Shown here: positions 31,407 to 42,367 of the stretch, in pieces
How the letters are laid out: the number at the start of each line of letters is the position of its first letter
Numbering within the stretch: position 1 is the stretch's first letter
Notes under the pieces: generated by a model
Told to the model about the DNA's origin: nothing
The model's input: the letters and a program-made list of their open reading frames with translations, nothing else
Database searches by the model: none
Program-made: the position numbers and the translations under genes
Assembly (NCBI GenBank): GCA_030295235.1
Contig: AP026128.1
Span: 1,302,001-1,366,000, forward strand
DNA from: Fistulifera solaris
Lineage: Eukaryota > Bacillariophyta > Bacillariophyceae > Naviculales > Stauroneidaceae
DNA length: 64,000 nt
Direction: 5' to 3'

Positions 31407-32125
31407 GTCATGCAAATCGAATGCAAATGATAATTAATTATAAAAGGGAGAAGAGTTAAGTTCATATTGTTTGCAACGAGTGATGATATTTTTGTATTTT
31501 TGTGGAAGAGATGCGTAGACTACTTCAGTTATAAAAATAATAAAAATCAGTCACGTGTAATAACGTCGCAACGAGTTCAATATCCTTTAACCTTACTAAG
31601 GTTACGGAGTATCTTGTTGAGGCCTTCGTACTACTTTGTATAAAAGCAAAACGACAAAGAGGTTGTTTTCCGTTGAATTCTTTAAGTCAACATGTTCCGC
31701 GTTCTCATTTCCTACTTGAAAGTACTAAGAGATTCCATTGGGCATTGGGCCTTGTGTCTTGTGTGTTCACCTACAAGCTACAAGTAGAGTGGTTTTAATC
31801 GTTAAAGTTCGACATCCCATTTTTGGTTGACGTTCGTTGAAAGCTGAAAGGGTCTTCGGGTCTTTTTCTTTACCAGTCAACACTACGGATCGCAGCAGGC
31901 TGTTGGCTGTTTGCTCTTGAAAAATGAGCCACATTAGTGTAAACTAAAGTCAGAAAGCAGCATTACCTTATTAAAAGGAAGAAGCAATTCGAACGGCAGC
32001 TTCCGCTCCGCTATTAATCCGATCAAACAACATTTCAAAAGGCCTTGCCATTCCAACTCAAGCCCTCTCTATTTTCGATTACAAGCATTTTGTCTTCTCT
32101 CTGTTAAGAGACGCAAACAATCACC
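31407..32125. promoter_or_regulatory. Bidirectional upstream region of MgtC-like and LRR genes
   Basis: About 720 bases without a gene between divergent starts. A TACGGAGTA word lies at about 31603. Pyrimidine-rich sequence precedes the LRR gene's ATG. Confidence 0.4.
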
Positions 32126-32704
32126 ATGACTGCAATTGAAATTTCCAACAAAAGAGTTACCTTCTCGAAGGCTCTTTCGGAGCTGGAAGCCGCCGATAAT
32201 CTTACGTCGCTCAAGTTGGAGCAAGTAACCTTCTTCGGCTCCGAACAAGACATGCGCCGTTTCAGTGGTTTCCTCCGCGGTCACCCAACGCTGGAAACCA
32301 TTCACTTTCATCAAGTCAAGGTCGGAAACGCCAATTTTGATTTGACGTTGATTGTTTCTCAAATCTTGATTTCCGTACGATCCTTGAAAGACTTTACGCT
32401 CGATGGATGTGACTTCAAGCCTGCTGCACTCATTTGCCTCGCTTACCGACCTTCGCTCGTCAACTTGGCGTTGCGCAATTGCAATCTCAGTGACACGGAT
32501 GCCGAGATCTTGGCCAAGTCGATCCCCGCCGGCTCTCTGGAAAGTATCGACTTGACTGGCAACAACATGTCCGATTTGGGACGCCATGCGTTCTCTACCA
32601 TCATCAAGAACAACAATGTCTTGGTGAACTCGATCTCCTTCGGGGCGAGTATCAAGTCTACCGATGGATTGGAAGCTAAGAAAGCTTCGGCAATTGCTGC
32701 CTAA
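32126..32704 (+). CDS. Small leucine-rich-repeat protein (RNI type)
   Basis: The ATG at 32126 gives 192 residues. Several repeats of the ribonuclease-inhibitor type are visible: LTSLKLEQVTFFG, LETIHFHQVKVG, LKDFTLDGCDF, LVNLALRNCNLSDTDAEILA and LESIDLTGNNMSDLGRHAF, with about 26-29 residues per repeat. No signal peptide or catalytic domain is seen, so a cytosolic protein-binding role is likely. The codon choice looks more biased to C-ending codons (AAG, GTC) than in many neighbours, which may mean strong expression. Confidence 0.75.
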   Translation: MTAIEISNKRVTFSKALSELEAADNLTSLKLEQVTFFGSEQDMRRFSGFLRGHPTLETIHFHQVKVGNANFDLTLIVSQILISVRSLKDFTLDGCDFKPAALICLAYRPSLVNLALRNCNLSDTDAEILAKSIPAGSLESIDLTGNNMSDLGRHAFSTIIKNNNVLVNSISFGASIKSTDGLEAKKASAIAA

Positions 32705-32805
32705 TGCTGAGCCATCTTCAAAAAGAAAGTGTACCGAATGGTCATCGAGTAATTCATTTGCATACTTAAAAGAATTTCATTTAAAACAGCTTATCAAAGT
32801 AGTCA

Positions 32806-35214
32806 TTACCGAGTTGAAATATCTAAACAAGTAGCGGCCAATTCGATACTTCTTGAAATGTGAAGTACGGAATAGCGATTGTCCAGTCCCAAAACATACT
32901 GTAATAACTCCAGGCGCAAACATGGCGAGTGCATTCGTTGCAGCATACCATGAATGGCATACAACATGTGCATTCCAGTAAAGTCATTTGCACTAATGGC
33001 TTCTCGAAGTTGCGATGCGAATGCTTTGCGATTCGCTATGGCCTTGTTGCTCACAAACGCCATGAATTTGCTGTTCTGAGCGGTCGCTATCTTCAGATCT
33101 CCTTGTGCAGTCCTCTGATCGTGCCAAGACGAAATGCGGAACGCCACATTGTGTTCGCCATGATCGATCCATTCTTCAATCGCATCAATGGACTCGTGAA
33201 TGCGTCGCAACGCACTTCCATCTTGTATCACGCGCAACACTTGCGCTGCACCCAAGACAGCCAGTAATCCGTCTGAGTTCGTCGCACTCCGTAAGCGATC
33301 TGTGTCAAGCGCGGGAGGAAGAGATGGACTAATAGTAGATGCATTTGAAGCAGGTGCTTCTTTCCCGGTGGCACGTTTTACAATATTCATATCTCGTTCC
33401 CACGTTTCTGGTTCTTGGGGTACCCTAGTCGAGTCTTCCTTTTCCAACACATGGCGATGCATCGGTTCATCTTGTCGTATAAGATGAGGCTTCTGGAATG
33501 TTTTGGCCTTATCGGCTGTCTTCTGATCGTCGTCTAGTTCCTTTCTGCGGGAAGACACAAGAGAATACAGGAGAAGTAGCTGACGGGACGTATGATAATC
33601 TCCGGCGCGAAGTGCCGAAGAAAGACCCTCATTGACAAAGTCCTGCAACCGATGACTTTTCTGTCTCATTTCCTGATCAGATTCTGATTGCTCTTGGTCA
33701 ATTTGTTGATCGGTTTGCATCATCATCTGTAGGATATGCGCTAAAGATTCATCGGTAGCACCGAAACCACCCGCAATGTGCGCTAACTCCTCCGGGGTCA
33801 ATAACCTTTGTATGTTGTCGTCTAACTCAAGCAGTTCTTCCACTTTTTGTTGAAACGAATCGGGTTCGGTCAAACGTAACGTTGTGCGGTAAGCAATAGT
33901 CTGGTTTTGAAATGGATTGAGCTTACTCGATGCATCTTTCCACAATTCGTCTTGTAATTCATGTGTCAATACTTGCACTCCGTGCTCGGGGGTCACGAGT
34001 AAGAGTGGAATATCTTTCATTGCAGGCTCTTCCTGGAAGACATGTATAAGTCGCGCTTTTGTTCTCAACATGGTAATCAAATGTCCATAGCTCGGTAGAC
34101 GAACAAACAAAGCCACAGGAAGACCAATGCCGTGTTCTAACGAACTTTCTTTCGAACTGTGCGTGCCTCCCACGCGAATATAGACTTCATTGTAAGGGAC
34201 GGTATGAATTCCGGTTGCTCGTTTCGTTCCAATAAAGACTGGATCGTCGCTCCCGGCCAGGCAGTATTCTCGATTGTATTGCCGCAAAATCTGAAACGAC
34301 ACCAAGGACTCTTGACGACCATGGGTGAGATGACCATGGGAATCGATATTGAATTCCGTCTTGGCCGAGTATCCTGCCGGCCACGCCCACGTCTCGGTTC
34401 TCGTGATGGAATCGTTTTCTAGCAATGTGTCCTGGAATGAGGGAAGTTCGAAAACGACTCCCACTGTATATTGTGTCGGTGATCCATAACACCTCATCTT
34501 CTTTCCGGAAGGCGGGAGCAACGAAGTACTGGAATAAAAGCTGTTGTAAAGATAGCTATCATGCGGTGCCCGATCATCATGTGCGGTGGGAAAATTATGC
34601 TTTGACAATTGTGGTGTACGAAATCGCTGTAAAAATTGTGTCCATTCCGTGTTTTTGATAGTCTTGACGACACATTGTTGCTTTTCGAATAAATGAAGTA
34701 CATGCTGCTCCGATAATGATAGTTTGCTGAGCGTATACGAGTTGCCGCTGCTTTGTTGCTCATCTAGCAGCGGTGCAAAGACATCATCATAGCCATACGT
34801 TAGCGAAGGCAAGGGAGCAATCGCGGGTGCCAAGATATCACCACCAGTGGAAGACATTGTATAACTTGTCTCGGACGAATGCGTGGAATCACCGCTCAAT
34901 TCATCAGTGATTGTAGATGGAGTGGTTGTTGCCCTTGATTTATTTCCTGTGTTCGGCGGCAAGGGCGCGAGAAAATCGTCCTCTTTGAATTCATTTCCAT
35001 CACTGGATTCCGCTAATGATGATTCAGCGTGCTGCATAGTAATATGATTGCGAAAAACAATGCTACGTGCCGATGCATGATAGAGCAGAATCGGTGCTTC
35101 TAATGCTCTTGAACTGGTGACGGAAGAAAGTGAATTACTTCGACTGCGGTTGTTGTGATGAGATGACAAGGAATTGCTTCGACTGCGGCTCGGACGATGC
35201 GTAGAAAATACCAT
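32806..35214 (-). CDS. Large hydrophilic protein of unknown function
   Basis: The ATG at 35214 gives 802 residues with no interruption. The N-terminus has a duplicated RSRSNSLSS motif (residues about 10-30), mirrored by a direct repeat of about 35 bases in the DNA. Residues 60-170 are low complexity with acidic patches. A middle part (residues about 215-420) looks globular (YTVGVVFELPSFQD, SFQILRQYNREYCLAG, VYIRVGG, PVALFVRLPSYGHLI). The C-terminal 350 residues look helical with Gln/Glu-rich stretches. No family is recognised. The phospho-acceptor-like RS/SNS repeats suggest kinase control, which is inference. Confidence 0.75.
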   Translation of the reverse strand: MVFSTHRPSRSRSNSLSSHHNNRSRSNSLSSVTSSRALEAPILLYHASARSIVFRNHITMQHAESSLAESSDGNEFKEDDFLAPLPPNTGNKSRATTTPSTITDELSGDSTHSSETSYTMSSTGGDILAPAIAPLPSLTYGYDDVFAPLLDEQQSSGNSYTLSKLSLSEQHVLHLFEKQQCVVKTIKNTEWTQFLQRFRTPQLSKHNFPTAHDDRAPHDSYLYNSFYSSTSLLPPSGKKMRCYGSPTQYTVGVVFELPSFQDTLLENDSITRTETWAWPAGYSAKTEFNIDSHGHLTHGRQESLVSFQILRQYNREYCLAGSDDPVFIGTKRATGIHTVPYNEVYIRVGGTHSSKESSLEHGIGLPVALFVRLPSYGHLITMLRTKARLIHVFQEEPAMKDIPLLLVTPEHGVQVLTHELQDELWKDASSKLNPFQNQTIAYRTTLRLTEPDSFQQKVEELLELDDNIQRLLTPEELAHIAGGFGATDESLAHILQMMMQTDQQIDQEQSESDQEMRQKSHRLQDFVNEGLSSALRAGDYHTSRQLLLLYSLVSSRRKELDDDQKTADKAKTFQKPHLIRQDEPMHRHVLEKEDSTRVPQEPETWERDMNIVKRATGKEAPASNASTISPSLPPALDTDRLRSATNSDGLLAVLGAAQVLRVIQDGSALRRIHESIDAIEEWIDHGEHNVAFRISSWHDQRTAQGDLKIATAQNSKFMAFVSNKAIANRKAFASQLREAISANDFTGMHMLYAIHGMLQRMHSPCLRLELLQYVLGLDNRYSVLHISRSIELAATCLDISTR

Positions 35215-35895
35215 TGTTTACTCGTTGTTGATCTTGTTGACGTTGTCGATAATTGCAATTAATTGCAGGGTGAAAAGTATAATTGGATGTAACATGATGT
35301 GAAAAGATAAAAGATCTGCGTTACAGGAGGTGTCAAACGTGGAACAGGAACCCATTCTTCGGAGAATCGCGATTCTCCGTATACTGTTCGTTGCACACTC
35401 ATCGCGTGCCGCAGAAGGTAGCGATCGTGACTGATTTACTTCAGTCGTGGTGAAAAAGGACAACACTTTTGTCTATAGTAAATACAGAAATATTGGGACC
35501 GTAAATACTTTCTACGTCATGAATCGTCGCTGCATTGCAAAAACTGCTCAATGCTGCAATCTTTTCAAAGACAATATTCACATCTTTTAAAGTAGCAGAA
35601 TCATTTGGAAAATAGGTAGCAGTGTTGCTGGAAAAAATAATGGTTCACTGCAATGATCGTGACTGAAAAGTTGCAGTCGTGGAGAAAATGGACAACAGTT
35701 TGCGGCTATAGTCGAGAATAACCGCAACCTCCTTTGTCGTAGTCGCTTGTCGCGCGCCGCCTTCCATTTTTTTATTGCATTGCATCGATCGCACAAACGC
35801 ATCGATTGATATTCATTCTTAATAAAATTCGTCATTTACTAGCAAATACTAGCGCTTTCTGCTTATCGATAATCAACAATAAACGGCTATTAGTT
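35215..35895. promoter_or_regulatory. Bidirectional upstream region
   Basis: No gene is supported between the divergent starts at 35214 and 35896. A loose duplication is seen: CGTGACTG, TTTCAGTCGTGGTGAAAA...GACAAC near 35425-35465 and again as CGTGACTGAAAAGTTGCAGTCGTGGAGAAAATGGACAAC near 35657-35697. Confidence 0.4.
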
Positions 35896-36547
35896 ATGCT
35901 GTCGACGCGCGTGTTGCTTCCTACAATACTACGATCGACGACTCGTTTACAACCTCGGTCCTGGCAAGTTCCCCACAATGCTAATACGTTTGCTTCATCT
36001 TCCGCTCCTTCTTTCTCGTCATTCTCACCACTCGGTTGGTGGCAGAATCGACAAGAGAACAAAGAAGCGGAAAAATACAAACAACGCGTATTACAAATGA
36101 GCCAACAAGAGACTTGGACGTTGCAAGATTTGCATGCCGAAGTACAAGAAGCCGCCAATAGTTGGCTTGCGAAAATGTCACAAACGAAAGAAGCAGAAAT
36201 GGCGCAACAAATGAATCAAACACTCATTGGATTGATGCAAGTTGTGGGAACAGATGCGGATTTAGAGCGTTTGGAAGGCATCACGCGAGCGGAGAAATTA
36301 AAAGCAGCGGTAGCAGCCAAAGTCACCGTCGAAGATATTGCGACGGTCATTGAACAATTCAGTTCCATGACACTTATGCACAAAGTCTTACGACATCGAC
36401 ATTTGGAAGGAAAACCAATTCCTACGTCGGCGGAAGCGATGCAAACGGTCTTACAGGCCGAAGGACCCAATTTTTGACCAAGCAGCAAAGAGTAAATTGC
36501 AACGCAAACAAGTGCAGCGCATGAAAAAGGCTATTCGTGGGCGTTAA
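35896..36547 (+). CDS. Mitochondrial-type protein with SRP54 M-domain-like region (one frame break)
   Basis: The ATG at 35896 starts an Arg/Ser-rich, acid-poor N-terminus (MLSTRVLLPTILRSTTRL) typical of a mitochondrial presequence. The body is helical and Met/Gln-rich; a block with ITRAEKLKAAVAAKVTVED followed by IATVIEQFSSMTLMHKVLR resembles the end of the SRP54/Ffh M domain, where an ARG-type start and an LLKQFxxM helix occur. The frame ends early after the T5 run 36471-36475; one frame over, the sequence continues with a basic tail ending KKAIRGR and a stop at 36547. The length, 652 bases, is one more than a multiple of three, fitting one extra T. The M-domain assignment is tentative. Confidence 0.55.
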
Positions 36548-36673
36548 ACTTAAAGTCTCACTCAATAAACGTTCGAGCTTATTCGAATACGTATAAAGTC
36601 TAATTCATTATTGCAAGATTACGAATGCTACTCCCATAGCCCTACACATCCTTTCGCCACTTTCCTCGCTCAT

Positions 36674-37524
36674 TTAAGTTCCCTTGGTAGGGAGAGTGAA
36701 GCGTCCGCCACTCTTCTTCGACTTGAAGTAATAATAGAAAAAGTCAACGTACAATAAGGTCTGCAATACACCGCAAATGTAGACCACCCAATGATGCTGA
36801 TAATGCGCTTCAAAATTGGCTCGATAGATCCAATTGAGAATGTACAAGAATCGGTAAGCACCCATGAAGAAAATGTAATTTCCCGTCAAGTTTTCTACTT
36901 CGCGATAACGCTGCAATACAATCAACTGCGGCAAAATGGCAATACTCTCCAAATAAATGGAAAACGTCCATAACAGTTCGATGAAGGAAAATCCGGAGAT
37001 TCCCGACCCAATCAAATGAGTCGCCGACGCCAAAACCGCACACGGAGCGACCGCAAACTGCCAATACAAGAACGAATCTTGCGATTTGTCGTACGTCGAT
37101 TTGATGGGTTCCTGAAATTTGATGGTGTAAATGATGGAAGCTGTACTGGCAATGTAAAGGATCTTCATGATCGAATTGTACAAGCTGTAAAAGGTAGTAA
37201 AGAGATCCAAGTACCGCGTCAAGAAGACGATCAAGAAGAGTTCGTGCGTGCGCACCGAAATGCCTGAATGAAGAAGAAGCACAAACGACAAAAAGGGGAA
37301 ATGTGAGACATACGAGATGTGTATCGCCATTAACGAAACACAAACATATCTTTGAAAATTGATGTTGCTGTTGAACTCTCTCCTTCTCTTTTCTCTTTTA
37401 TGACTAAAACCACACATGACTGCATACCTTGCGCATTCTTGGCGACGCGAAGTCGCAACAACAAGACCAGAATGCTAAAGACATGTGACATGTCTCCAGC
37501 GAGACGAAAAATGTTCATGCTCAT
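36674..37524 (-). CDS. ERD2: ER lumen protein retaining receptor (KDEL receptor, two exons)
   Basis: Exon 1 is 37428-37524 (MNIFRLAGDMSHVFSILVLLLRL; the Met two codons upstream is also possible) and exon 2 36674-37263, with a 164-base intron (GTATGC and TTCAG borders). Joined: KNAQGISVRTHELFLIVFLTRYLDLFTTF, a signature of ERD2, then seven membrane segments including TFSIYLESIAILPQL, GNYIFFMGAYRFLYILNWIYR, and a Lys-rich C-terminus typical for Golgi-to-ER recycling. The joined length is an exact multiple of three (687). It binds HDEL/KDEL-type tails in the Golgi and returns ER proteins. Confidence 0.95.
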
Positions 37525-38026
37525 TCTGCAAATAAGATTTCTTTGACAATGAAAGCTCTCTTTCTCCCTCTTTTATTCCCCACAACAAAGAGCTGCGAAA
37601 ATGACAGTCCTTTGCCTTTTGCTTTCGCAACCAAAAGCAAACAAGTCTATTGTTTTGTCGCTCGTCGTTTTGTCATTCTCCGCAACGCGCGCAAAATCGC
37701 TACGCCGATGATCCTCTGCGGCTTTTACGAATGACCGTTGGCTGCGTGTCCAGCTCACATTTATTATTATAGTAAAAACCTGACAGTGCACGAAAAAGAA
37801 GTCGCGTGCAGTGAGGTAATCGTCTGACCGTACTTCCGTCACATTCATCGCCAAGAAAAACGTGACCTCGCCTCAACTCGTCGCATCTGCATCGCGAAGA
37901 GAGCATTTTTCATTTTCTTGCAAAAGTGAAGACTAGACCTACCCTTATCTTGATTTCTATTCCGTACGCGCCGTTATCTAGATATTATTCACGTCTCTAT
38001 CGATTATTCGTTCGAATTTGCGGAAA
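37525..38026. promoter_or_regulatory. Bidirectional upstream region of KDEL receptor and methyltransferase genes
   Basis: About 500 bases between divergent starts; nothing else is recognised. Confidence 0.35.
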
Positions 38027-38892
38027 ATGAGCAGCACCGAAACAGTAGCAGAAAACAGAATATACAACGATGCTATTGACAAAGAAGAAATCATAGACGA
38101 CTGGCAGTTGGATATGAATTTTCACGTCTTCTCGAAACATACACGGCAAACAATATCGGCACAGGATACTTTGGTACATCTGGAGTGTGTGGAGCAGCTA
38201 ACTCCTGTGGATATGATGAATTTGGCCAATGGAGAACACGATGCCACCGGTCATTGTGTCTGGATGGGGGCCTTCCTTTTACTCGATGCACTCGGTGTGC
38301 TATTACAAGAGTGCTTTACTGGAAAAAGAATATTAGAACTGGGTTGTGGCACTGGGATTGGTGGTATTGGTTTAATGTGTGCTCACGAAAAGAACGACGA
38401 CCGAGCTATGTCTTGTTGACCGACGCAGATCCAGACGCGTTACAAGTATGCCAACGCAACTGTCAGCAACACAATCAGCTTTCAGAAAACAAATACGATA
38501 TAAAAGAGTTAACGTGGGGAGAGCCGTTGTCGCCCGAGAATTTGAATGCATCGTTTGATACTACTTTGGCGACGGATGTATTGTACGACATTGCGTTACT
38601 ACCACCTCTGTTTCAAACCGCGCATTCGGCCCTGAAAGCAAATGGTCTTTTTGTTTTGTCACATGTACCCCGAGCTTGTTATAGTTCCCAGCATCCGCCA
38701 GTCGATGATTTGGATCAGTATATTATCGATCAGGCAACACACAATGGCTTTCTGTTGCATCGGCACATCTTTCCCAATCAACTTCCGAGGGAGTTCCGCA
38801 CGAAAGAGTCCTTGAATGAATCGGTTTCATTAACTGATATGCAAGAAGTGGGTGCTTCCCTTTTTGTCTTTCGTAAAGCACCGGAGAAATAA
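38027..38892 (+). CDS. SAM-dependent methyltransferase, METTL21/family-16-like (one frame break)
   Basis: The ATG at 38027 is preferred over an upstream TTG. Motif I is RILELGCGTGIGGIGLMCA near residue 105-120; after a frame break at the A4 run 38388-38391 the protein continues with motif II VLLTDADPDALQVCQRNC and then TLATDVLYDIALLPPLFQT and GLFVLSHVPR. This series is typical of the lysine methyltransferase group 16 (METTL21, METTL22, EEF2KMT types), in which D-V-x-Y replaces the DPPY motif. The substrate is probably a protein lysine, by family. Length, 866 bases, is one short of a multiple of three. Confidence 0.75.
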
Positions 38893-39263
38893 GTAGGAGT
38901 ATAAAGGATGGAAGCAATGGTTTGTTATCGATTATCGTTCATTGAATAGAGGTCGGGTTTTGTTTTGAAACGGACACAACGGACTAGAAAGTGTCACAGC
39001 GCCAAACCAATGCTAAGAAAGTTTTGTCCTATACATGACGATGCACAAAACAGTAGATTTTCCTAAAAATCCTAAATATTTATTCCTAATTTTCCTGAAA
39101 TTACTTTTTGAGAGCATAAACAAACAACAAAAAACGCGACGAAAAAGCGTCGCACGAAGAGACAACTCTTTTGTTATCATCATTCATCCTCTATTCCAAT
39201 CATTTAATCTACTTTCGTCTGATCGTATTATTTCAAAACCTCAATTCAACTGTTCTCCACACA

Positions 39264-39656
39264 ATGAAGCGCTCGAATACGCCCAATTCATCGAATAAAG
39301 GCAATAATAACAACAGACCGTCGCATTACTCGTCATATCAACAAGGCACTTATTATGCCGCCGAGCAAACAAAGACACTGGAAGATTCTCACAAAGCATT
39401 TCATGAAGCCGATCAAACCGCCGCTGCTGTGTTGCAGCAAATGACGAATCAACGAAGTCAACTAAAAGATGCACACGAGAACGTATGGGATATGCGAATA
39501 GCAACGGAACAGGCCAAACGTGAATTGCAAGAGTTACAAGTCAAATATCGACAAAAGAAACATCGATTGTATACGATGATTGGCATTTTGGCGTTCACAG
39601 ATATCGTACTGTTTCTACGGCTTGTTCATTGTCACGGAAATTTCTATTGTTTATAA
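39264..39656 (+). CDS. Tail-anchored Qb-SNARE (Vti1/membrin-like)
   Basis: The ATG at 39264 gives 130 residues. After a Ser/Asn-rich head, residues 35-95 form a SNARE-like coiled coil (LEDSHKAFHEADQTAAAVLQ, then a central Gln in MTNQRSQLKDAHENVW), consistent with a Qb layer-zero Gln. A single C-terminal membrane segment (MIGILAFTDIVLFLRLV) ends the protein, as in tail-anchored SNAREs. It lacks the N-terminal three-helix domain of full Vti1, being short, so either an upstream exon is missed or it is a reduced SNARE. Expected in Golgi or endosome fusion. Confidence 0.65.
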   Translation: MKRSNTPNSSNKGNNNNRPSHYSSYQQGTYYAAEQTKTLEDSHKAFHEADQTAAAVLQQMTNQRSQLKDAHENVWDMRIATEQAKRELQELQVKYRQKKHRLYTMIGILAFTDIVLFLRLVHCHGNFYCL

Positions 39657-39723
39657 AGAAAAATGAGTGATAAATGCGTCACATCAATAATTTTAGTTAG
39701 TGCCTATTAACTGCCGTTGTTCA

Positions 39724-40918
39724 CTAAAAGAACCTATGCATGGGCACATAAATCGCCAAACTCAATAGCATCGCTCCTCCCAAACTGATCACAGCATACA
39801 GCCAATTCGAGGGAGGATCATGACAATGAATTTCTTTGATCCACGTTGACACTGTCGATAAGCTCCCGAGAAAGCCAGTCGTCCATGGAGACATATCTAT
39901 ACTCTGTATCTCCAGTCCTGTTATTACCGCTAAGAGCATGCATGCTGTCCAGTTGGCTATCAATGTACCACGCATCGGTGTCTCGGCTGTATTGTAGTGA
40001 ATTGACAAGAAGTATCTTGTTAGAGCACCGCCTGGAGCTGTCCATGCCAATGGAGCCAAAGTAGTAATAAATGCCGCACTATTCGTTGTGGTGAAGGTCA
40101 ACGAGAACAGCAGGAGTCCGCACGCCAATAGAGTAGGCGGGATGAGCCATATTTCACGAGGAAACGTGGTTTGCTTCCGGCTCGCATTCGTGTCACTGCT
40201 GTTGCGATGCGTACTACTGTGATCGTCGTTTTGTTCGTTACTGCCATCGCTCAATCTTACAAGGGTCGAAAGAGCTGTCCCCAAGACGAAACTGCCATAA
40301 GCTCCAAACGTTCCGAGAATATAGCCAACTATTGCCATGGCAATGTCTCCTTCTTCCAACATTGTCACCATTTGCATATTCCACGACGAGACTATTGCCA
40401 GAGAAATGTAAGATAAGTGTGATACGATGGATAAAGAGAAGCACCCTTGAATACGTACAAGTCGTGAGAGATCCACAAAATCCGACTTGCCAGGCTTGGC
40501 AATAAGGAACTGTATCATGATTCTGATGCAATAAAACACCCATTAAAAAGCTTCCGAATAGATTTGCCGGCAAATCCACAAACAACGCGGACTGCGAAGA
40601 CGTGACACAAGCGGTAGATTGTTGATGCGATACCGCAGGGGAATTGTCGCATTGCAGGTAGTAGGCTAAAGAAGCACGAGTGGACGCACCCAAAAAGGCA
40701 CAAATGGAAATAGCGTACAATAACCAGAACGTCGTGTAATAGGACGAAGGAGAAGAAGTCGTTTCTTCTGGAACATTCTCAATTGTGTCGTCTTCAGAAA
40801 CTGACGGCTGCATCATATTCTCATTAACATTCTCGTGCAGCTCATCCTGATGATAAAGATGAGGATTTGTTTCTTGACGTTCGTGAACGGATGACGGGCT
40901 TTGATCTATGTTCAACAT
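39724..40918 (-). CDS. FEX: Two-domain fluoride exporter (FEX/CrcB family, two exons)
   Basis: Exon 1 is 40459-40918 and exon 2 39724-40391; the 67-base intron has GTACGTA and ATAG borders. The joined length is an exact multiple of three (376 codons). The first Fluc domain shows FLGASTRASLAYYL, LPANLFGSFLMGVLL and GFCGSLTTFSSWNMQM; the second shows APLAWTAPGGALTRYFLS, GTLIANWTACMLL and GFLGSLSTVSTWIKE. The paired domains joined by a linker are the eukaryotic FEX design, giving an export channel for fluoride in the plasma membrane. The open frame extends upstream of 40918 only to a TTG. Its 5' side holds a very large palindromic repeat array. Confidence 0.85.
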
Positions 40919-42367
40919 CCAATGCGCTTCACCTGCCCCGTAAATCACATGAGCTACATGTAAAGCTACGAGAACAATGGTGTTGTGATCGAAAAGAACC
41001 GATTGCAAAAATTTTTTCTTCTGGAATCATCGCTGTTTTGTGTCTTACAGAGATTCTGTGCAAGTTTTGGAAAATAATTCTGGAATCTGTTTTGGGTCAT
41101 ACAGAGATTCTGAGGAAGTTCCAGAAATTCTGGAATCGCTGTTGTGTATCATACAGATATTCTGTGAACCTCCAGAGATACTGAAATCCCTGTTTTGTGT
41201 TTTGTGTCATGCAGAGATTCTTGTGGACGTTCCAGAAATTCTGGAATCGCTGTTTTGTGTCATACCATTTCGCGGTCGGGTCATACAGAGATTCTGTGGA
41301 CGTTCCAGAAGTTCTGGAATAATCGCTGTTTTGTGTCATGCAGTGATTCTGTGGATGATCCAAAAATTCTGGAATCGGTGTTTTGGGTAAGACAGAGATT
41401 CTTTGAACGTTCCTGAAATTCTGGAATCGCTGTTTTGTGTCATACAGCATTTTTGCGGTCGTTCCAGAAATTCTGGAATCGCTGGGTTGCGTCATGCAAA
41501 GATTCTGTGAACTTCCAGAAATTCTGGAATAATCGCTGTTTTGTGTCATGCAGTGATTTCTGTGGATGATCCAAAAATTCTGGAATCGGTGATTTGGGTA
41601 AAACAGAGATTCTTTGAACGTTCATGAAATTCTGGAATCGCTGTTTTGTGTCATACAGCATTTTGCGGTCGTTCCAGAAATTCTGGAATCGCTGGGTTGC
41701 GTCATGCAAAGATTCTGTGAACTTGCAGAAATTCTGGAATCGGTGGTTTGGGTCATTCGAGATTATACAGAATATCTGTTAGATCAAAATCATCGCCTCC
41801 GGAAATTGAGGAATGTAGGAAGAATTTCTGTAAGCAAATAATTACCTGTTCCAGAATTTCTGGAACATACACAGATTTTCTGTAAGATCAAACTCATTCT
41901 TCCAGAATTTCTGGAACTAAGACAGAATCCCTGTAAGATTATTATCACTGTCTCCAGAACTCCTGGAGCGTAAAAATGATTATTTCTGAAGGAACATAGA
42001 GGCCGCTAATCTACATCCTGTAGTGAATGTGGGGCAAAAAGCGTGATTGCATATTATAACCTTACCCTTACTCCGTACAGCGTGCGTTGTGTCTACTACC
42101 AGTATTGTGCTCGTGACTCGCGAGCTCATGATTGAATTTACGCCGACTGACGCACCGCGCGCTATGCGACGCTTCTTCTTTGTTTCTGTTGATGGTTTTG
42201 GGAGGAGGCGAGAATGATTCATTCGTCATCAAACAATAGACTAGCCCAAGTCTACATTTCAGTACTTACCTTTCAACTAGCTCTATCGCTGTTCCGAGAT
42301 AGCGGCGAGACAAAAAGTAAAGGAAGAAGAAGCGACGGAAGAATTCACTCGACGGCCTCTCATTCAC
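40919..42367. promoter_or_regulatory. Divergent upstream region of the fluoride exporter and AsnRS genes, filled by a tandem array
   Basis: A 1-kb repeat array (41010-41975) starts about 100 bases from the exporter ATG and ends about 390 bases from the AsnRS ATG. A TACTCCGTA word lies near 42069. Open frames seen within the array are repeat translations and not genes. Confidence 0.5.
41010..41975 (-). repeat. Palindromic tandem array A3 (about 17 units, mostly 51-52 bp)
   Basis: The word CTGGAAT or a variant recurs at 41021, 41080, 41130, 41181, 41241, 41314, 41369, 41421, 41473, 41524, 41580, 41632, 41683, 41734, and after a degenerate gap at 41860, 41911 and 41963. Most units hold two palindromes: TTCCAGAAATTCTGGAA and CAGAGATTCTGTG. 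On the minus strand the unit reads CCAGAATTTCTGGAACGTC, the same core and direction, relative to the adjacent gene, as arrays A1, A2 and A4. The 17-bp perfect palindrome could form a cruciform. Confidence 0.9.

Noticed and set aside
3512-38391. Classical -1 slippery heptamers (X XXY YYZ) at the frame breaks
   Set aside because: The A4-G sites do not form the heptamer in the right phase, and no consistent stem-loop position downstream is visible. Homopolymer error explains more sites.
41097-41709. Open frames within the palindrome array as repeat proteins
   Set aside because: The translations merely reflect the DNA repeats; unit lengths are irregular (50-73 bases), there is no good start context, and parallel frames are open on both strands. 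The same applies to the frame at 12284-12517.
41010-41975. TTCCAGAAATTCTGGAA as a heat-shock element
   Set aside because: The TTC and GAA modules are present but the middle GAA and TTC are one base apart rather than the two needed for a continuous heat-shock element. A relation to heat-shock factor cannot be excluded but is not supported.
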